This document shows, in pieces, positions 1 to 11,530 of a stretch of DNA of 47,485 nt (position 1 is its first letter; the number at the start of each line of letters is the position of its first letter). The stretch is from NCBI GenBank assembly GCA_003049485.1, contig PYST01000303.1:1-47485 (forward strand). Direction: 5' to 3'. The position numbers were made by a program, and so were the translations under genes. Source of the DNA: Ophioceras dolichostomum (taxonomy: Eukaryota; Ascomycota; Sordariomycetes; Magnaporthales; Ophioceraceae). The notes beneath the pieces are model-generated. The model was not told the origin of the DNA. It saw only the letters and a list, made by a program, of their open reading frames with translations, and ran no database searches.

Positions 1-2424
1 GACGCGACTCAGGCGACTCTCAAGCGAGTGATATCGAAACATGGCTGTTGCCATTCGACGTTTCTCTGGATCCTTTGATAAGTGGTTTTCCAAGCGTCCA
101 AGCCTCACCCTCACCACCCCCAAACGCCCCCGAGCAAAGGAACGACGGCCCCATGTCCGCTGCCAACAGGCAACCTGCCTGCCTGTGAGTGCCGCCGTCT
201 GTTCGCCCGCCCGCCCGCTCGCCCCTGAGGCTCTGGTAGCTTGTTGCATGCACGGGGCGGAAAGGTGCCGGGAGTTGGGACGCAGCGCACTAACTGACCG
301 AGGTTGCCGTGTCAGTGCCGCTTCTGCCGCTTCATTTTCGTTCTGTCTCTGCCGGCTCTGGCATTTCTGGCACATACGGCCCGGTCCTGATCCCATAATA
401 ACGTTAATAATAATATTACTAGTCACCCTCCGACATAATAAATGCACTTGATATGGGACGGAGGAATTTGGGATGCTTTCTCTGAGCTGCAAGTCTGTGC
501 GAGGCCTGTCTGCTTTGCCTGCCCCAACCTCACCTGCCTGTTGAACCTGCACACACGAGCTGCACGATTCGAATATTTCCAGGGGACAGGGGCTCCTATA
601 CGTGATATCCAGTGAGCGTCGTTCTTTTGGCAAAGACCCCCCTGTCGCGCGAAAATAAGGAACAGGGTATCCCAAAACAATCAAGAGGCGAGAGGAGGGG
701 CAGACCGGTGTTGTGCTTTGAGAGAAATTGTGACCGGTAAGTGCAGGTGGCGTGGCCGTTTGGAAAGAGCTCATTGATCCCTGGTTGGAGCTGGTTCGAA
801 TAAGCTGCCAAAACGGGGGATAACGGGATGATGTGGACTGGGGCGAGAACGGGGCAGAAGCCCCAGCAGGTCTCCACAAAGCTTTGCAGCGCATTGAATG
901 CAGCGCGATTGCAGCCAACATCACATCAATACCACAGGTACTGACTAGCAGCGCCTTGCAGGAGCACTAGCAGGGGCGACCCTTCTCCCAGGCTCCCAGA
1001 AGCTAGGGAGGTACTGTGGTATGGAGGCAGGTACCTGCTACGTGGTAGGTAAACAGCCCCGCCAGATTCACTGATCCCTGATGCTTAGTAGTTCACGGAA
1101 CAGCCGCCGCTTCCCCCTTTTGGCTTCATGTTTTCCAGGACCCTGGACATGTTCTCTGGAGCTCCAACGAGGCCCCGCAAGCATCCACCCCACACACACC
1201 AAGCTCGATCTGAACGCCAAGCGAAACCACCACGGGAGGACCCCGAACTTTGTCTGGTGGATACGAGCACAAAAAAGCAAGCAGCAAGTCGGACGGCGAC
1301 TGGCCCAGATTGGCCTGGATCAGCGTGGGTGTGCATCCTGGGCGGGGTGAGGGGAGGATGGGCCGATACTGGCTGCCACCCGCAGAAATTTGCTGCCAAC
1401 GACACAAGATAGCAAGATGCACTCACACCCACACCTCTCGCCGCCCTTGCCGAAGACGGCCAACGGTGTCCAACGGTCCAGTCACATTTCGATGCTTGCT
1501 CCTTGTGCAATGTGCAAGCCCAGTCCCGGCATCCATACAACGTATCGCAGAGGAGGCAAACGAAGGAAAGAAAATGGAAGGGGAGAAGAAGAATGCTTCC
1601 AGGATACCCCTCTTGTCTCTCCCTTGCGCTCCCCAGGGACCCAGCATGGCCTGTCAGCAATAAAACGACTGTTCGAATGCAGTCAAACCGTTCTGGTCCG
1701 CCTTCTTGCCTCCTTCTGTCGTCCTGCCCTGCCGTGAGACCCGTTTCTCCCTGCTCGAGGAGGTCATTCATGTCTCGGCAGTGCCAAATATTGGAAAAGG
1801 GAGAAAGGCGTCCCCGGCACCGTTGCACTTCAATCTCCGGATGGGGACAGAAACGTGCCCCAGCGGTGGGTTTGCCTCTGGCTTTACTGTTTTGGGGAGG
1901 AAGTGATGCTCTCCGACTCGCCCTTTAACTCGTGATGAACGCCACCGGTCTTCTCTTCTCTCCTGAGATCTTTCTTTTCCCTTCCCCTCCCTTGTGTGTG
2001 CGTGTGTGAGTGTGCGTGCGTGTCCGACCCCCGTCCAAGACGTCCGTTGTTTTGGTTCATCCTGCCCTTCCTTGCCATCCAACCAGCCACCACCATCGTC
2101 TAGTCTTTTTTGTCGGTTCTTCTCCGGCCTTGCCTCCGCTCTTCTTGTCTCCGGACCTGCCCTTTCCGTGCAGCTGTTCCTAGTCTCGGTATTTCCCCTG
2201 AGACGCCTCTCGGTGCTGCTGCCGATCCAACTGTGGGACACTGCCCTAGGAGAGCCGCGACTGACTAGCTAGTCGTTCCCTTTTCCCCGACCCGGACCTT
2301 TATTCTCTTGATCACACTTCCAATTACCGTGCCGTCTTTCCAGTGTTGTCGATCTTGGAAAGAAGCAAAGCCCATCTTCCTCCCATTCTGCCTTGTCTTT
2401 TTCCCCTCCCCCTCTTGATCAAAA
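1..2424. other. Intergenic region, including the promoter side of the ACS transporter gene
   Basis: I find no convincing gene here. Open frames in this stretch overlap each other on both strands and lack family motifs or a plausible intron pattern. About 1960-2424 is strongly pyrimidine-rich on the plus strand, with TG/GT-rich sequence near 1993-2020. This is typical of a fungal core promoter and 5' leader, and it leads directly into the transporter ATG at 2425, which has the favourable context CAAAATG. Confidence 0.6.
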
Positions 2425-4713
2425 ATGTCTGTCCACGACGAGAAGGACCTCAAGGAGGTCGTCACCAGCCCGCTGCCCTCAGAGGAAGTCGGCACCGCCG
2501 GCGTGGACGCTGCCTGGAAGTTCCTCAACGAGCACCGGGATGCGGAGGGCAAGGAGTCCGTCGACCTTTCGGCGCTTCGTCGCAAGATCGACTGGCACAT
2601 TGTTCCCCTGATGTTCCTCTGCTACACCATGCAGTTCTTGGACAAGGTCATTCTCAACGTAAGTTTTGAGTTCCTTGACGCACATTCCGTCCCATCCCCC
2701 TCTGACTCCAACCATCCCAACATGCCGGGGCGGGCAAACTGTGTCTGGTCTGCCACACAGACACTCCATGCCGTGCAACCTGTCAAAAGCAAACCTGGTG
2801 GATGATCGGGCCGTTGACAACGTCTGTTCTCACTGCAGTATGCCGCTGTCATGAACCTCAACAAGGACCTCAACCTTCAGGGCAATGACTTCTCAAACAT
2901 CGCGACCTTCCTGTTCGTCGGTCTGCTTGTCTTCGAAATTCCCAACAGTAAGATTGGCTCCTGACCTTCGTATTCTCCTACCTTGCCTGACCTCACTGCA
3001 CCTCACCTCGCCTCACCTCACCTTTACCCTACCACCCTTTTCCCATGGTGTGAAGACGTAGTGGTGGTGCGCATATGCACATCGGCAACCATCATCATGC
3101 GTCCATGCCACACAACTACCGAATTCAACCAACAACTGTGCGGCACGGCCGGCTGATCACCACTGGAAAAACTCTCCGTTTTCTCCGCCCCTACCAAACA
3201 GTTTACTTCTTGCAGATCTTCCCCGCGGCCAAATGGCTGGGTGCCAACGTCGTCCTCTGGGGCACGGCCACCGCCTGTGGTGCGGCCGCGACCAACTACC
3301 AAACCCTGCTCGTGTCGCGCGTGTTCCTGGGCATCTTCGAGGCCACCATCGCGCCTTCGCTGCTGCTCATCAGCAGCCAGTGGTACACCAAGTCCGAGCA
3401 GGCCCCGCGCTTCTCGTTCTGGTACCTGGGTCTCGGCCTCGGCCAGATCCTCGGCGGCGCCGTGTCCTACGGTTTCCAGCAGATGGGCACCGATTCCAAG
3501 CTGGCCGGCTGGCGGACCATGTTCGTCGTGCTGGGCTCCATCACCGTCGTCATCGGCCTCAGCACCTTCTTCTTCCTGCCCGACACGCCCATGAAGGCTC
3601 CCTGGCTCTCGGATAACGAGAAGGTCGCGCTCCTGAAGCACGTCAGCGTCAACCAGACCGGAATCGAGAACCGCAAGTTCCGCCCCAAGGAGATCCTGGA
3701 GGCCCTCACGGACCCTCAGCTGTACCTGCTGCTGCTGTCTGTCGTTCTGGTGAGTGAAAGAAGATGTCCTCATTCTCAACATGAAGGTGCCATGTCAAAT
3801 ACATACCCCGATAACCATGGCTAACAAAGACGCTTCTGATTGCTCTCCTCAGCTTTCCGTGTCTAGCGGTGTCGTTACCACGTACTCTGCGACTCTGATC
3901 AAGAACCTCGGCTATGCGCCCAAGCAGGCCGCCCTGATGAACATGCCGTCCGGCGCTGTCAGCATCTTCTTCACCCTTCTCGTCGGCTTCGGAATCCGCA
4001 AGCAGTCCCACCGCTGGGCCTGGATCCTGACCTGCATCATCCCTGCGTAAGTCCACGACGATCATCTCTGCTGCTCAAGAAAGACACTTCGGTCACACAA
4101 CCCATCAAGCGAAACAGAACACTAACAATTCTGGGATCGTCTAACTACATAGCATCATTGGTGGCGCTCTCATGTCGTTCCTGCCGACCACTAAGAAGGA
4201 GGGCATCCTGGCCGGCATCTACCTCGTAAATGCCGTCGTTGCTCCTCTTGCAGTCTTCTACAACGTTAGTTTCACATCCCCAACCCCCCTTCCTCCCTGC
4301 TCACTGAGCACCAATCTATCTTTGTCCCCTCGATCTTTTTAAGGAAGAGCGAAAACATCCTGCTAATACAATGAACTTCATCAAAACAGTGGACCGCAGC
4401 CAACTTCGGCGGCGCAACCAAGCGCGCCTTCGCCGCCGCCGTGATCAGCGGCTCCTTCTCCCTCGGCAACATCATCGGCCCGCAGACCTTCCAGGCCCGC
4501 GACGCACCCGACTACCGCCCCGCCAAGCTGGCCGTCATGGGCACCCAGGCGGGTTGCGCCTTCACGACCGTCTGCCTGTTCGGATACTACGTCTGGCAGA
4601 ACAAGAGGCGCGCCGCCGCCCACGACTCCGAGACCGAGGACGCGTTCATGTCGCCCGAGATCTGGGCCCGCATGACCGACAAGGAGAACAAGAGGTTCCG
4701 GTACACTTACTAG
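2425..4713 (+). CDS. MFS transporter, anion:cation symporter (ACS / allantoate permease-like) family
   Basis: Predicted plasma-membrane proton symporter for a small organic anion such as allantoate, nicotinate or another carboxylate. My exon model is 2425-2658, 2839-2947, 3202-3749, 3853-4046, 4153-4264 and 4390-4713, all GT-AG, giving 506 residues, the usual size for this family. The first membrane segment carries the ACS signature FLDK near residue 72. It is followed by FEIPN and YFLQ, then FPAAKWLGANVVLWG, and near the C-terminus by GSFSLGNIIGPQTF and QARDAPDYRPAK, both characteristic of Dal5/Tna1-type transporters. For intron 2 I chose the acceptor at 3201 rather than the TGCAG at 3211-3215, because only 3201 keeps the frame. 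Substrate cannot be read from sequence. The next gene downstream on the same strand is a flavin monooxygenase, which may share its pathway. Confidence 0.93.
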
Positions 4714-7119
4714 ACTGTCGACTCACTGTCTTTGTGTCCTTGTGGAGTGTCTCACGATGTTTAAAAAACAGGAAGATGGGGTGGTTGATGGCGAGACGAA
4801 ACGCTTCTTTTAAATGTCTTTCCGGTTAAAACCTGCCATGCCAGTTCTGTTTGCCTCGCGGTATATGTAAACTCACTCTCTCTGTCTCTCTCCCCAGCGG
4901 TGCTGGGTACTCGCCAACTTGGAAACATGCAAGCTGTTACAACCCACTCTCCCTTTTGTTTTGGCTTCTAGTCTGTATATACGATCCGATCTTGGATTGG
5001 CCCTTCAACCAACGCTCGTTTTTTTTTTGATAAAAACTCAAACAAAGCAGTGCAACTTCTGCTACAGTCGCTCGTTAATTTGCGGTTTGCTTACTCGATT
5101 TTAATCAAATTTCATTTGCTTGCTATATTCGTCTCGGACCTACAACCACACCTATCGACTATACTCTCCTGTTATCAAAGAGATTAGAGGGTTCAAAGAA
5201 GGGGGGAAATTGCACCGTTGCAACGGGCAGACCTGGTTTGTCCTAAGTCGTATGCCCCTGTCCGCGCTTGGGCCGTCATGATAGTAATGCCGATGGCAGG
5301 GGTTGCTCGTATACAACATCGCATACGAAGCATCGATACGAAGAATTGTGCGTTCCTGGCTCCCCACTTGTTGTGAAGTGTCTCTGGATCACAGATCACG
5401 GCCCCATTCAACGGTCTCGTCAGTGGGGATAAAAACTCGGAGCTCATATCTACATCTCGTCTTCTGCCAGCTCTGTTCCCGGGTTGCCTATCTCTCCTAG
5501 GAAGAGGTATTGATGGTCTTCCCCTCGCCTCAGTGATAGTACCCATGCGTCAATCATTGGCATCCCAAAGAGGTGTTCCCGGCCGCCTTGTCCGAGCTGG
5601 TCCGGAGCCGAAGCCTTGGTACTTTCGATTTCACGGTGTAACGGGACACTTGCTAAATATAGTAATAACGACTAAATGTTGCTCCAGAGAGCATGTCGCA
5701 ATATCTTTCCGGCTGTCCCGTTCCATAAGCTATCGTCATACCGGTGGGTGAGGTGAGCTATCAACGGCTAGGAGAGTAGCTAGATCTTGCCATACATTAA
5801 TGAGGTGTGGTTACAAATGTCTTATTACTTGATACTATTGGGTCTTGCACGGTCTACTCCGTTTGCGAATGTGTACACTTGTGTTCATGGGACGTCACGT
5901 ATCTGTCTGCCTCACTTCTTCCGTTCAAACGCTTTAGTTTGAATCTTGGCGAAACCCCAGGACACAATCCGCCGTTGACTGTGACTGTATATCACCTTGT
6001 TCGTCCGGTCTGTCGCTGATTCGAGCACGATAAGTTCTTGATCACTAAAATTCACATGGTGTCCTCGTTCTGAGCCACGTGAGGCTCAGGGGTAACTGCC
6101 TGTACCCCCTATTTCGTCCCTTGTGTTGGTCTCCTCCATCCATTACGATAGATACTAGCCTTGCCTTCAGCTCAAAGCCATGGCTTTTAATAAGCCCAAT
6201 AGAGCCCTTTAGGTGAATAAGACAAGAGGTCCGGCAGCGTGCATCCCTAAGCTTCCAAGTTCGAAGTGAATAACCGCCGTTGGACCGTTATGGGCCGTTT
6301 ACTCACTTCTCCAGCTGCTTTTGCTTTTGAACATGTGGCCATTCCTTACAAAGGGGATGTTCTCTCGCCAGCAAGCTTTCCTCCCGTTCTTCTCTCTTTC
6401 TATAAACACGTACACCTCTTCACCAAGAGTCCTCCGAGATACGGACTTCAACTCGCACTTAGTGACATCGCCACGATTTTCTCTCGCAGCGCAAGCATCG
6501 TACCATCCCGATAATCAAAAAGGTCCTTGACCTTGTGGAGCCAACCACAAAGTGTCTCATTGTCTTGAGCAACAACGTTGGAGGACGCCAGACGGGCATC
6601 CTGCCTTCTGCCATTCTTTGTATGCGCTCTACCTTTCTGGTCCCCGCCTTCCGTTGTTGGGACGCAATTTGTTGAGCCTAAGCTACCAAACTTGCCCTTC
6701 CCTCCCTGCCTATGATGACTTGAAGGAAATTGCAGACTGACCGTAATGGGAGGGCCACTTGGGCTTGGCTGGGCAACAGTGACTGTCTACCCTTACCGAC
6801 AAATATTCCACCAGAGTCATTCTCCAAATCTCACGGACTGCCATCGGAATATTGCCTCACCTCCTCTCCATTTGAGTCATTATTGACGAGTCAAGATCCT
6901 GCACGCTCCCGTTAGTATAATAGTACTTGTGTTACACATGCCAACATAGTTTGCATGAAGGCGTCCTCCCGCCGCCGCCTTTTTCTGGACCTTACTCAGC
7001 CCCTTAGAAACTGAGAGCTCTTATACTTGGCTCTTTCTTCTCCACCATTGTTTCTCCCCCTTTAACTCTCTCACGCTAACTCAGTGCCCTCATTGCTGTG
7101 AAGGCAGTCTTATCCCATC
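4714..7119. other. Intergenic region of 2.4 kb
   Basis: No gene is supportable. Frames are short, overlap on both strands and show no recognisable motif. Base composition is visibly lower in GC than in the neighbouring genes. A TATA-like AGTATAATAG lies at about 6913-6922, roughly 200 bases before the monooxygenase ATG, and the last 110 bases before that ATG are rich in C and T. The length is generous for a promoter, and a decayed gene too degraded to recognise by eye is possible. Confidence 0.5.
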
Positions 7120-9069
7120 ATGCTGAACGTGTTAGTCGTCGGAGCAGGCATCGCTGGCCTGTCAACCGCGATCTCGCTCCGGCGCGCTGGACACGTGGTG
7201 CAGGTATTCGAGCGCTCGGGCTTTAGGGGCGAGTTCGGAGCCGCGATGAACCTCACTGCCAACGCTTCACGGCCTCTCCTAGCGTGGGGAATCGACCCCA
7301 AGGAGAGCAAGTACGACGTCAGCCGTGGCGTCAGGCTCTTCAACGGCAAGACCTTGGACGAGACTCGGCTCCCCATCCCGATGGGCGAGAGGGCCACAGC
7401 CAAGTATGGCGCCCCTACATTCTTCATGCACCGTGTCGACTTTCACGAGTCCCTGCGGCGCTTGGCCACGCAGGCTGAGGGACACGGCACGCCCGCGACG
7501 CTGCACGTGAACTCGGAGGTTGTGAAATTCGTAAGTCGACTCCTCTTCCCTTGACTCCCTTCCAGGACCCCCTCTTTCCCTTACGCCCGTACCGGCGTAC
7601 CAAAGAGGGATACCAAGACACCAGCGCCCATGCACTGGATGCTACAATCGGTTTCATTCCTCCTCAGCTTGATCTTGGAATTTAAGCTTATTATCTTGGT
7701 ACCGCCTTTGCGTTTCCCCTTGCCCGCCGCACCTAGGACACCGAGTCAGCGACTATCACACTTGCCAACGGCGAGGTCATCACTGGCGGTCTGATCGTTG
7801 CCGCGGATGGCATCCACTCCACGGCGGTCGAGGAGATTCTTGGACATCCCAACCAGCCGCGGCCTCTCCCAGGCAATCTCGCGAATCACCACACTCAGAA
7901 CTCCTGCTTCCGCTTCATTATCCCCGCGAAAGTCCTGCAGAGCGATCCCACGACCAAATGGTGGGTTGATGAGTGCAACGCCCAGCTCCGGGTCTATACG
8001 GGTCCTGTACAGTTTCTTGCGTATCCGTGCAGACAGTAAGTCTCACCCTGAGCTAGCCCGACCAGCTAGGTACCTCTAGTTACCCGGCCAAGAACGATTA
8101 AGCAGTATCTGACAAGCGATCGATCCAGGGGCGAACTCTTCAACTTTGTGTGCATGTACCACAACAAAGACCTCGGGATCTCGGACGTCGACGGCTCGAG
8201 TGTGCCAGCCGACATGGATGCGTTCCATGACTACGTCTCCTGGTTTCACCCCAAGCTCCAGGAGATCCTGAAGTAGGTGCTTCTCCATCCCGTCACCAGA
8301 CACCCCTAGCCACCTTCACGTACTTTGCAGCCCTTGGGAACAAGGAGGCAAGGGAAACAAAAGCTCACGCAAGTATGCTGACCAGTTCGCCGTCGATAGG
8401 AAAGCAACTCAGGTGAGGTCGTGGCCACTGCACTACCGAGCCCCGATTCCCACTTGGCGCAAAGGCAAGCTGTGCCTCGCCGGAGACGCTGCGCATCCAA
8501 TGCTCCCGCGTGAGTGCTTTTATTCTCCTTCCCCTCCTTTCCTACAGAGCTTATATCACCTAGCATCATTCCTAGCAACATATCAACTGATGGGTGACAC
8601 AGACTACGGCCAAGGTGGCACCATGGGCATCGAGGACGCAGTCGCTCTCGGCATCGCCCTGGTCGGCGCTGAGCCAGAGCAAGTCGAGGAGCGACTTGGT
8701 CTGTGGGAGGAGATCCGGAAGCCGAGGGCCACCGTATTCCAGATCCTGAGCGTTACCGGTCAAGAGAATGTCGCGCTCGTCACCGAGGAAGCTTCCAAGA
8801 CCATGGACAACGTTCCGAGTAAGTAGTACACTCACTCGCCTACCAAATTACTCAGATTTTCGCCAACACATTATGGCATGGATGGGGGCAGCTAGCTAGG
8901 TGCTGTTTGGCAACATAACTAACATACCTATTTTGGTGATAATTCAGAAATCCCCCCGCAGATCCCCGACTTCGTCCAGGGATATGACATTGTCAAGGAG
9001 ACCGTCAAGTTCCTCAAGGACCGCATCCCGGACTTCGAGCTGCCGACGACTTTCTTCGAGAAGAAGTAG
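7120..9069 (+). CDS. FAD-dependent aromatic hydroxylase (salicylate hydroxylase-like group A monooxygenase)
   Basis: Predicted NAD(P)H- and FAD-dependent single-component monooxygenase that would hydroxylate an aromatic acid or a related small molecule. Exons by my reading are 7120-7530, 7737-8035, 8129-8272, 8331-8509, 8603-8818 and 8948-9069, giving 456 residues, normal for the family. Visible motifs are the N-terminal Rossmann GAGIAG (residues 8-13) with the ribose-binding acidic residue E31, the DG motif in IVAADG (about 161-162), and the flavin-ribityl GD motif in CLAGDAAHPMLP (about 336-337) followed by YGQGG after an intron. Splice phases agree at all five junctions. The segment around 8331-8420 is the least conserved-looking, and an alternative splice there is possible. 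The true substrate is unknown; salicylate, 6-hydroxynicotinate and secondary-metabolite intermediates are all handled by this family. Confidence 0.92.
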
Positions 9070-10311
9070 CTGGACGAGCGGAGAGAGCACCTTGACGGAT
9101 GATGATGGGCTCACGAAAGATTTGAGATGCTCGGCTCTGATGATGGCTGGTGGCAACACGGGGCATCATCATCATCATCATCATCATCATCACCCAGAGT
9201 CTCTCTCCCCTCCGAAAACCTGGCGAGCTTGCAGGATAAACCGACTTATTAGACCTAACGCGAGGCCCGTATTAATAGATAGGCGGGTAGGTAGGAAGAG
9301 ATTGTGGCTCCGACATGTCGCTGCACGGTGATAGCATCTCGCTGGTTCGTTGGCTGCGAAGGTTTGGGCAATAGATAGAGTCGCTTGGTTTTCATACGCC
9401 GGTATTTTCTCCTCTAGAATAGATACCTACCTGGTTAGGTGTAATATTTATCGCTTAGAATATTTGATCAACCCAATCATTGCGGCCTTATTTATTTCGG
9501 GGGCGCTTTTTCCAGTGCTCCTTGGTCTTGAAGCCGAGCGATAAATATCTGTTTCCACGGGACTTACATGCCAGCAGTTCCCTACAGCCCTGGCAAAGCC
9601 GGGAACTGGACCCCTCGGACCCTGATTTTCTTTATTGGTTGCGGAACTATTACTACCTACCGACCGGGAAGGATTATCCCTTGCATCGGAGACATCCGGC
9701 AATGGCGGGATACGAGGAAGAGAGTTGGAATGATTATATTGGTGGGGAGGGTCGTGCGGTTGCGGCTCAGTTGCGCAGTGGTTTTCGGACACAACCACTG
9801 ACGTCATAGGGGGGGAACCAGGAACACACGGTCATCAGCGAAGATTCATCAACGCCATTCATCCATCACGGGACGAATGCCCAACATACCTACCTCTGGG
9901 TATTTCTGATGCCCAACTATAATCTCGGGGCTCCCCATTTCCCGGCCCATCAACGACATACAGCCTTCTCTCAGCATTGCCGCCGAAGACCTCCCAAGAC
10001 CCTCCACCGTCCCACACCCTCCCTGAACACTCCTAGGCGAATACAACACAAGCGCACCGAATGATATCTACCATACCTTCCTACCTTCTACCTAGGTGCC
10101 TACCGGCTTAGCGCACCGCGGGAGTCTACTGAACCGACCTTGCTACGTCAGACTCCATCTACCTCTTCTCCCTCCCCCCTCTCCTCTCACAGCGGTGCCA
10201 TCACCTACCTACCTACCCACCGACGCACCGCATCGACGCCAGCCAGACCGCCGAAACCAACATCGCTAAGCAAAGCAAGCGAGTAGAATTAGCGAGCGAG
10301 CGACAATCACG
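9070..10311. other. Intergenic region between monooxygenase and NTF2-like gene
   Basis: I see no gene. The stretch contains a CAT microsatellite at 9164-9193, a TAGGT/ACCTA-rich patch near 9420-9440, another at 10078-10110 and a third at 10203-10216. Short open frames on both strands around 9450-9810 lack motifs. Confidence 0.5.
9164..9193 (+). repeat. (CAT)n trinucleotide microsatellite
   Basis: Nine perfect CAT units followed by CAC, lying about 95 bases after the monooxygenase stop codon and so probably in its 3' untranslated region. A simple slippage-prone tract with no evidence of function. Confidence 0.9.
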
Positions 10312-10911
10312 ATGTCGCGCCTCGACAAACCCAAAACCCAGCACAGCATCCTCGCCAGCAGCCAGCGCACCGCCAAGCAATCTGAAGCGCAGCTGTGGCG
10401 GGCGCTGTGCCGCGGCAGCGGCAGCGGCGTGCAGGAGGCGAAGCGCTACATCGCGCCGGACTGCGTGATGATCAACCCGCTGATCTCGCCGAGCGGCGAC
10501 CACTCCGCGCTGGGCTCCGGCGAGGCGGTCTGCGACGCGCTGGATAGGCTTGCAGCGCGCTGTAATGTCTCTAGCGGCGAGATGGAGATGGAGGATATGG
10601 AGATGGAGGGGGGCCAACAACAACATCGGCCGCCGTTTAGGGGGTATCGCATTGCTTCGGGGGGACAGAGCTTTGTGCAGACTAGTTTGATGAGCGTTTG
10701 TATGATGTACGAGATGAGTATTACTCCGACGGTAGCTGCCAGGAACAGGAGGAGGAGGAGGAGGAGTTGTAGTAGGGGTGGTGATGGTTCGGGTGGTGGT
10801 GGTGATGATGATGTAGTTAATGCGAGGGTGGCGAGCACGTGGAGGCAGGGCTCTGATGGGGGGTGGTTGTTGTGTTGTCAACATTTTATACCTGATGAGT
10901 CTGATGGGTGA
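10312..10911 (+). CDS. Small NTF2/SnoaL-like protein with low-complexity inserts
   Basis: Single-exon frame of 199 residues. The beginning (residues 20-80) and end (165-195) read like the NTF2-like fold of fungal SnoaL/DUF4440 proteins: an N-terminal helix, then KRYIAPDCVMINP, a later strand FVQTSLMSVCMMYEM, then ARVASTWRQ and GGWLLCCQHF. The fold usually forms a cone-shaped pocket used for binding or isomerising small molecules; no catalytic assignment can be made. Two simple inserts interrupt the domain: a Met/Glu repeat at about residues 87-100, and an Arg run followed by Gly/Ser/Asp repeats at about 143-165, coded by GGA/GGT microsatellites. The opposite strand has a longer frame across the same bases (10213-11175), but its composition looks like antisense of these repeats. 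Confidence 0.66.
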   Translation: MSRLDKPKTQHSILASSQRTAKQSEAQLWRALCRGSGSGVQEAKRYIAPDCVMINPLISPSGDHSALGSGEAVCDALDRLAARCNVSSGEMEMEDMEMEGGQQQHRPPFRGYRIASGGQSFVQTSLMSVCMMYEMSITPTVAARNRRRRRRSCSRGGDGSGGGGDDDVVNARVASTWRQGSDGGWLLCCQHFIPDESDG

Positions 10912-11530
10912 AGGGCTGATACTGGGCGTATTATCTGGAGGCATGGCTGGTTGTGACTTTTCTCTGTTTGGGAGTCTTTCTGTTTTCAGGGCCATTACGC
11001 ATTGGCGGCTTGTATGTCTCGTCTCTTGGATCTGGGGTTTAGACATTTGGAGTTTGAGAACCCATTTATCGGTATGGCGCATCGTTTTCGCGTCTTTTCT
11101 CCTGGTCGGGGGGTTTCCATGCGGATAGAGTTGTTGTTCCCGACTGTGGCAAGGTCCGTCTAGGGATGCCATCACAAATTAACGCCGACCAATTGAACTA
11201 TTGGGATAAATCGCCGCATAGTATAGAATGAAGCCCAGGCAATATCTCCTAATGTTGACGTTCCTAGGGTGAGGATGCTTGATGATGCCTTTTAGGGTAG
11301 GTTCCCGGACAGTGCCAATATACAGTGTGGGGGCTGGGGTGAACACGGCAAGGCCTGGCCTGATAGGGCTGCGAATTTTCCTCTCCTTTTCATGATTCTT
11401 GTAAAGAAAGTCTCGCAGAGGACGGCCTAGAAGGATGGTTCGAGCGGGGTCTCATTGACAATCGCGGTTGCCGAGGAGAAGCCCAACAGACTCTTGTCTG
11501 CAGAAGGACCAACGAGGCAAGCCGTAAGCC
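10912..11530. other. Intergenic region of about 620 bases
   Basis: No gene or clear regulatory element seen. It separates two same-strand genes and would hold the 3' end of the NTF2-like gene and the promoter of the aminopeptidase gene. Confidence 0.45.

Noticed and set aside
40..451. Plus-strand frame at the left edge
   Set aside because: No motif or codon bias, and it overlaps an equally open minus-strand frame.
3024..3782. 252-codon minus-strand open frame
   Set aside because: Antisense to transporter exon 3, with no motif.
10213..11175. 320-codon minus-strand open frame opposite the NTF2-like gene
   Set aside because: Longer than the plus frame but made of Thr/Pro/His repeats from microsatellite antisense, whereas the plus frame shows NTF2-like segments.
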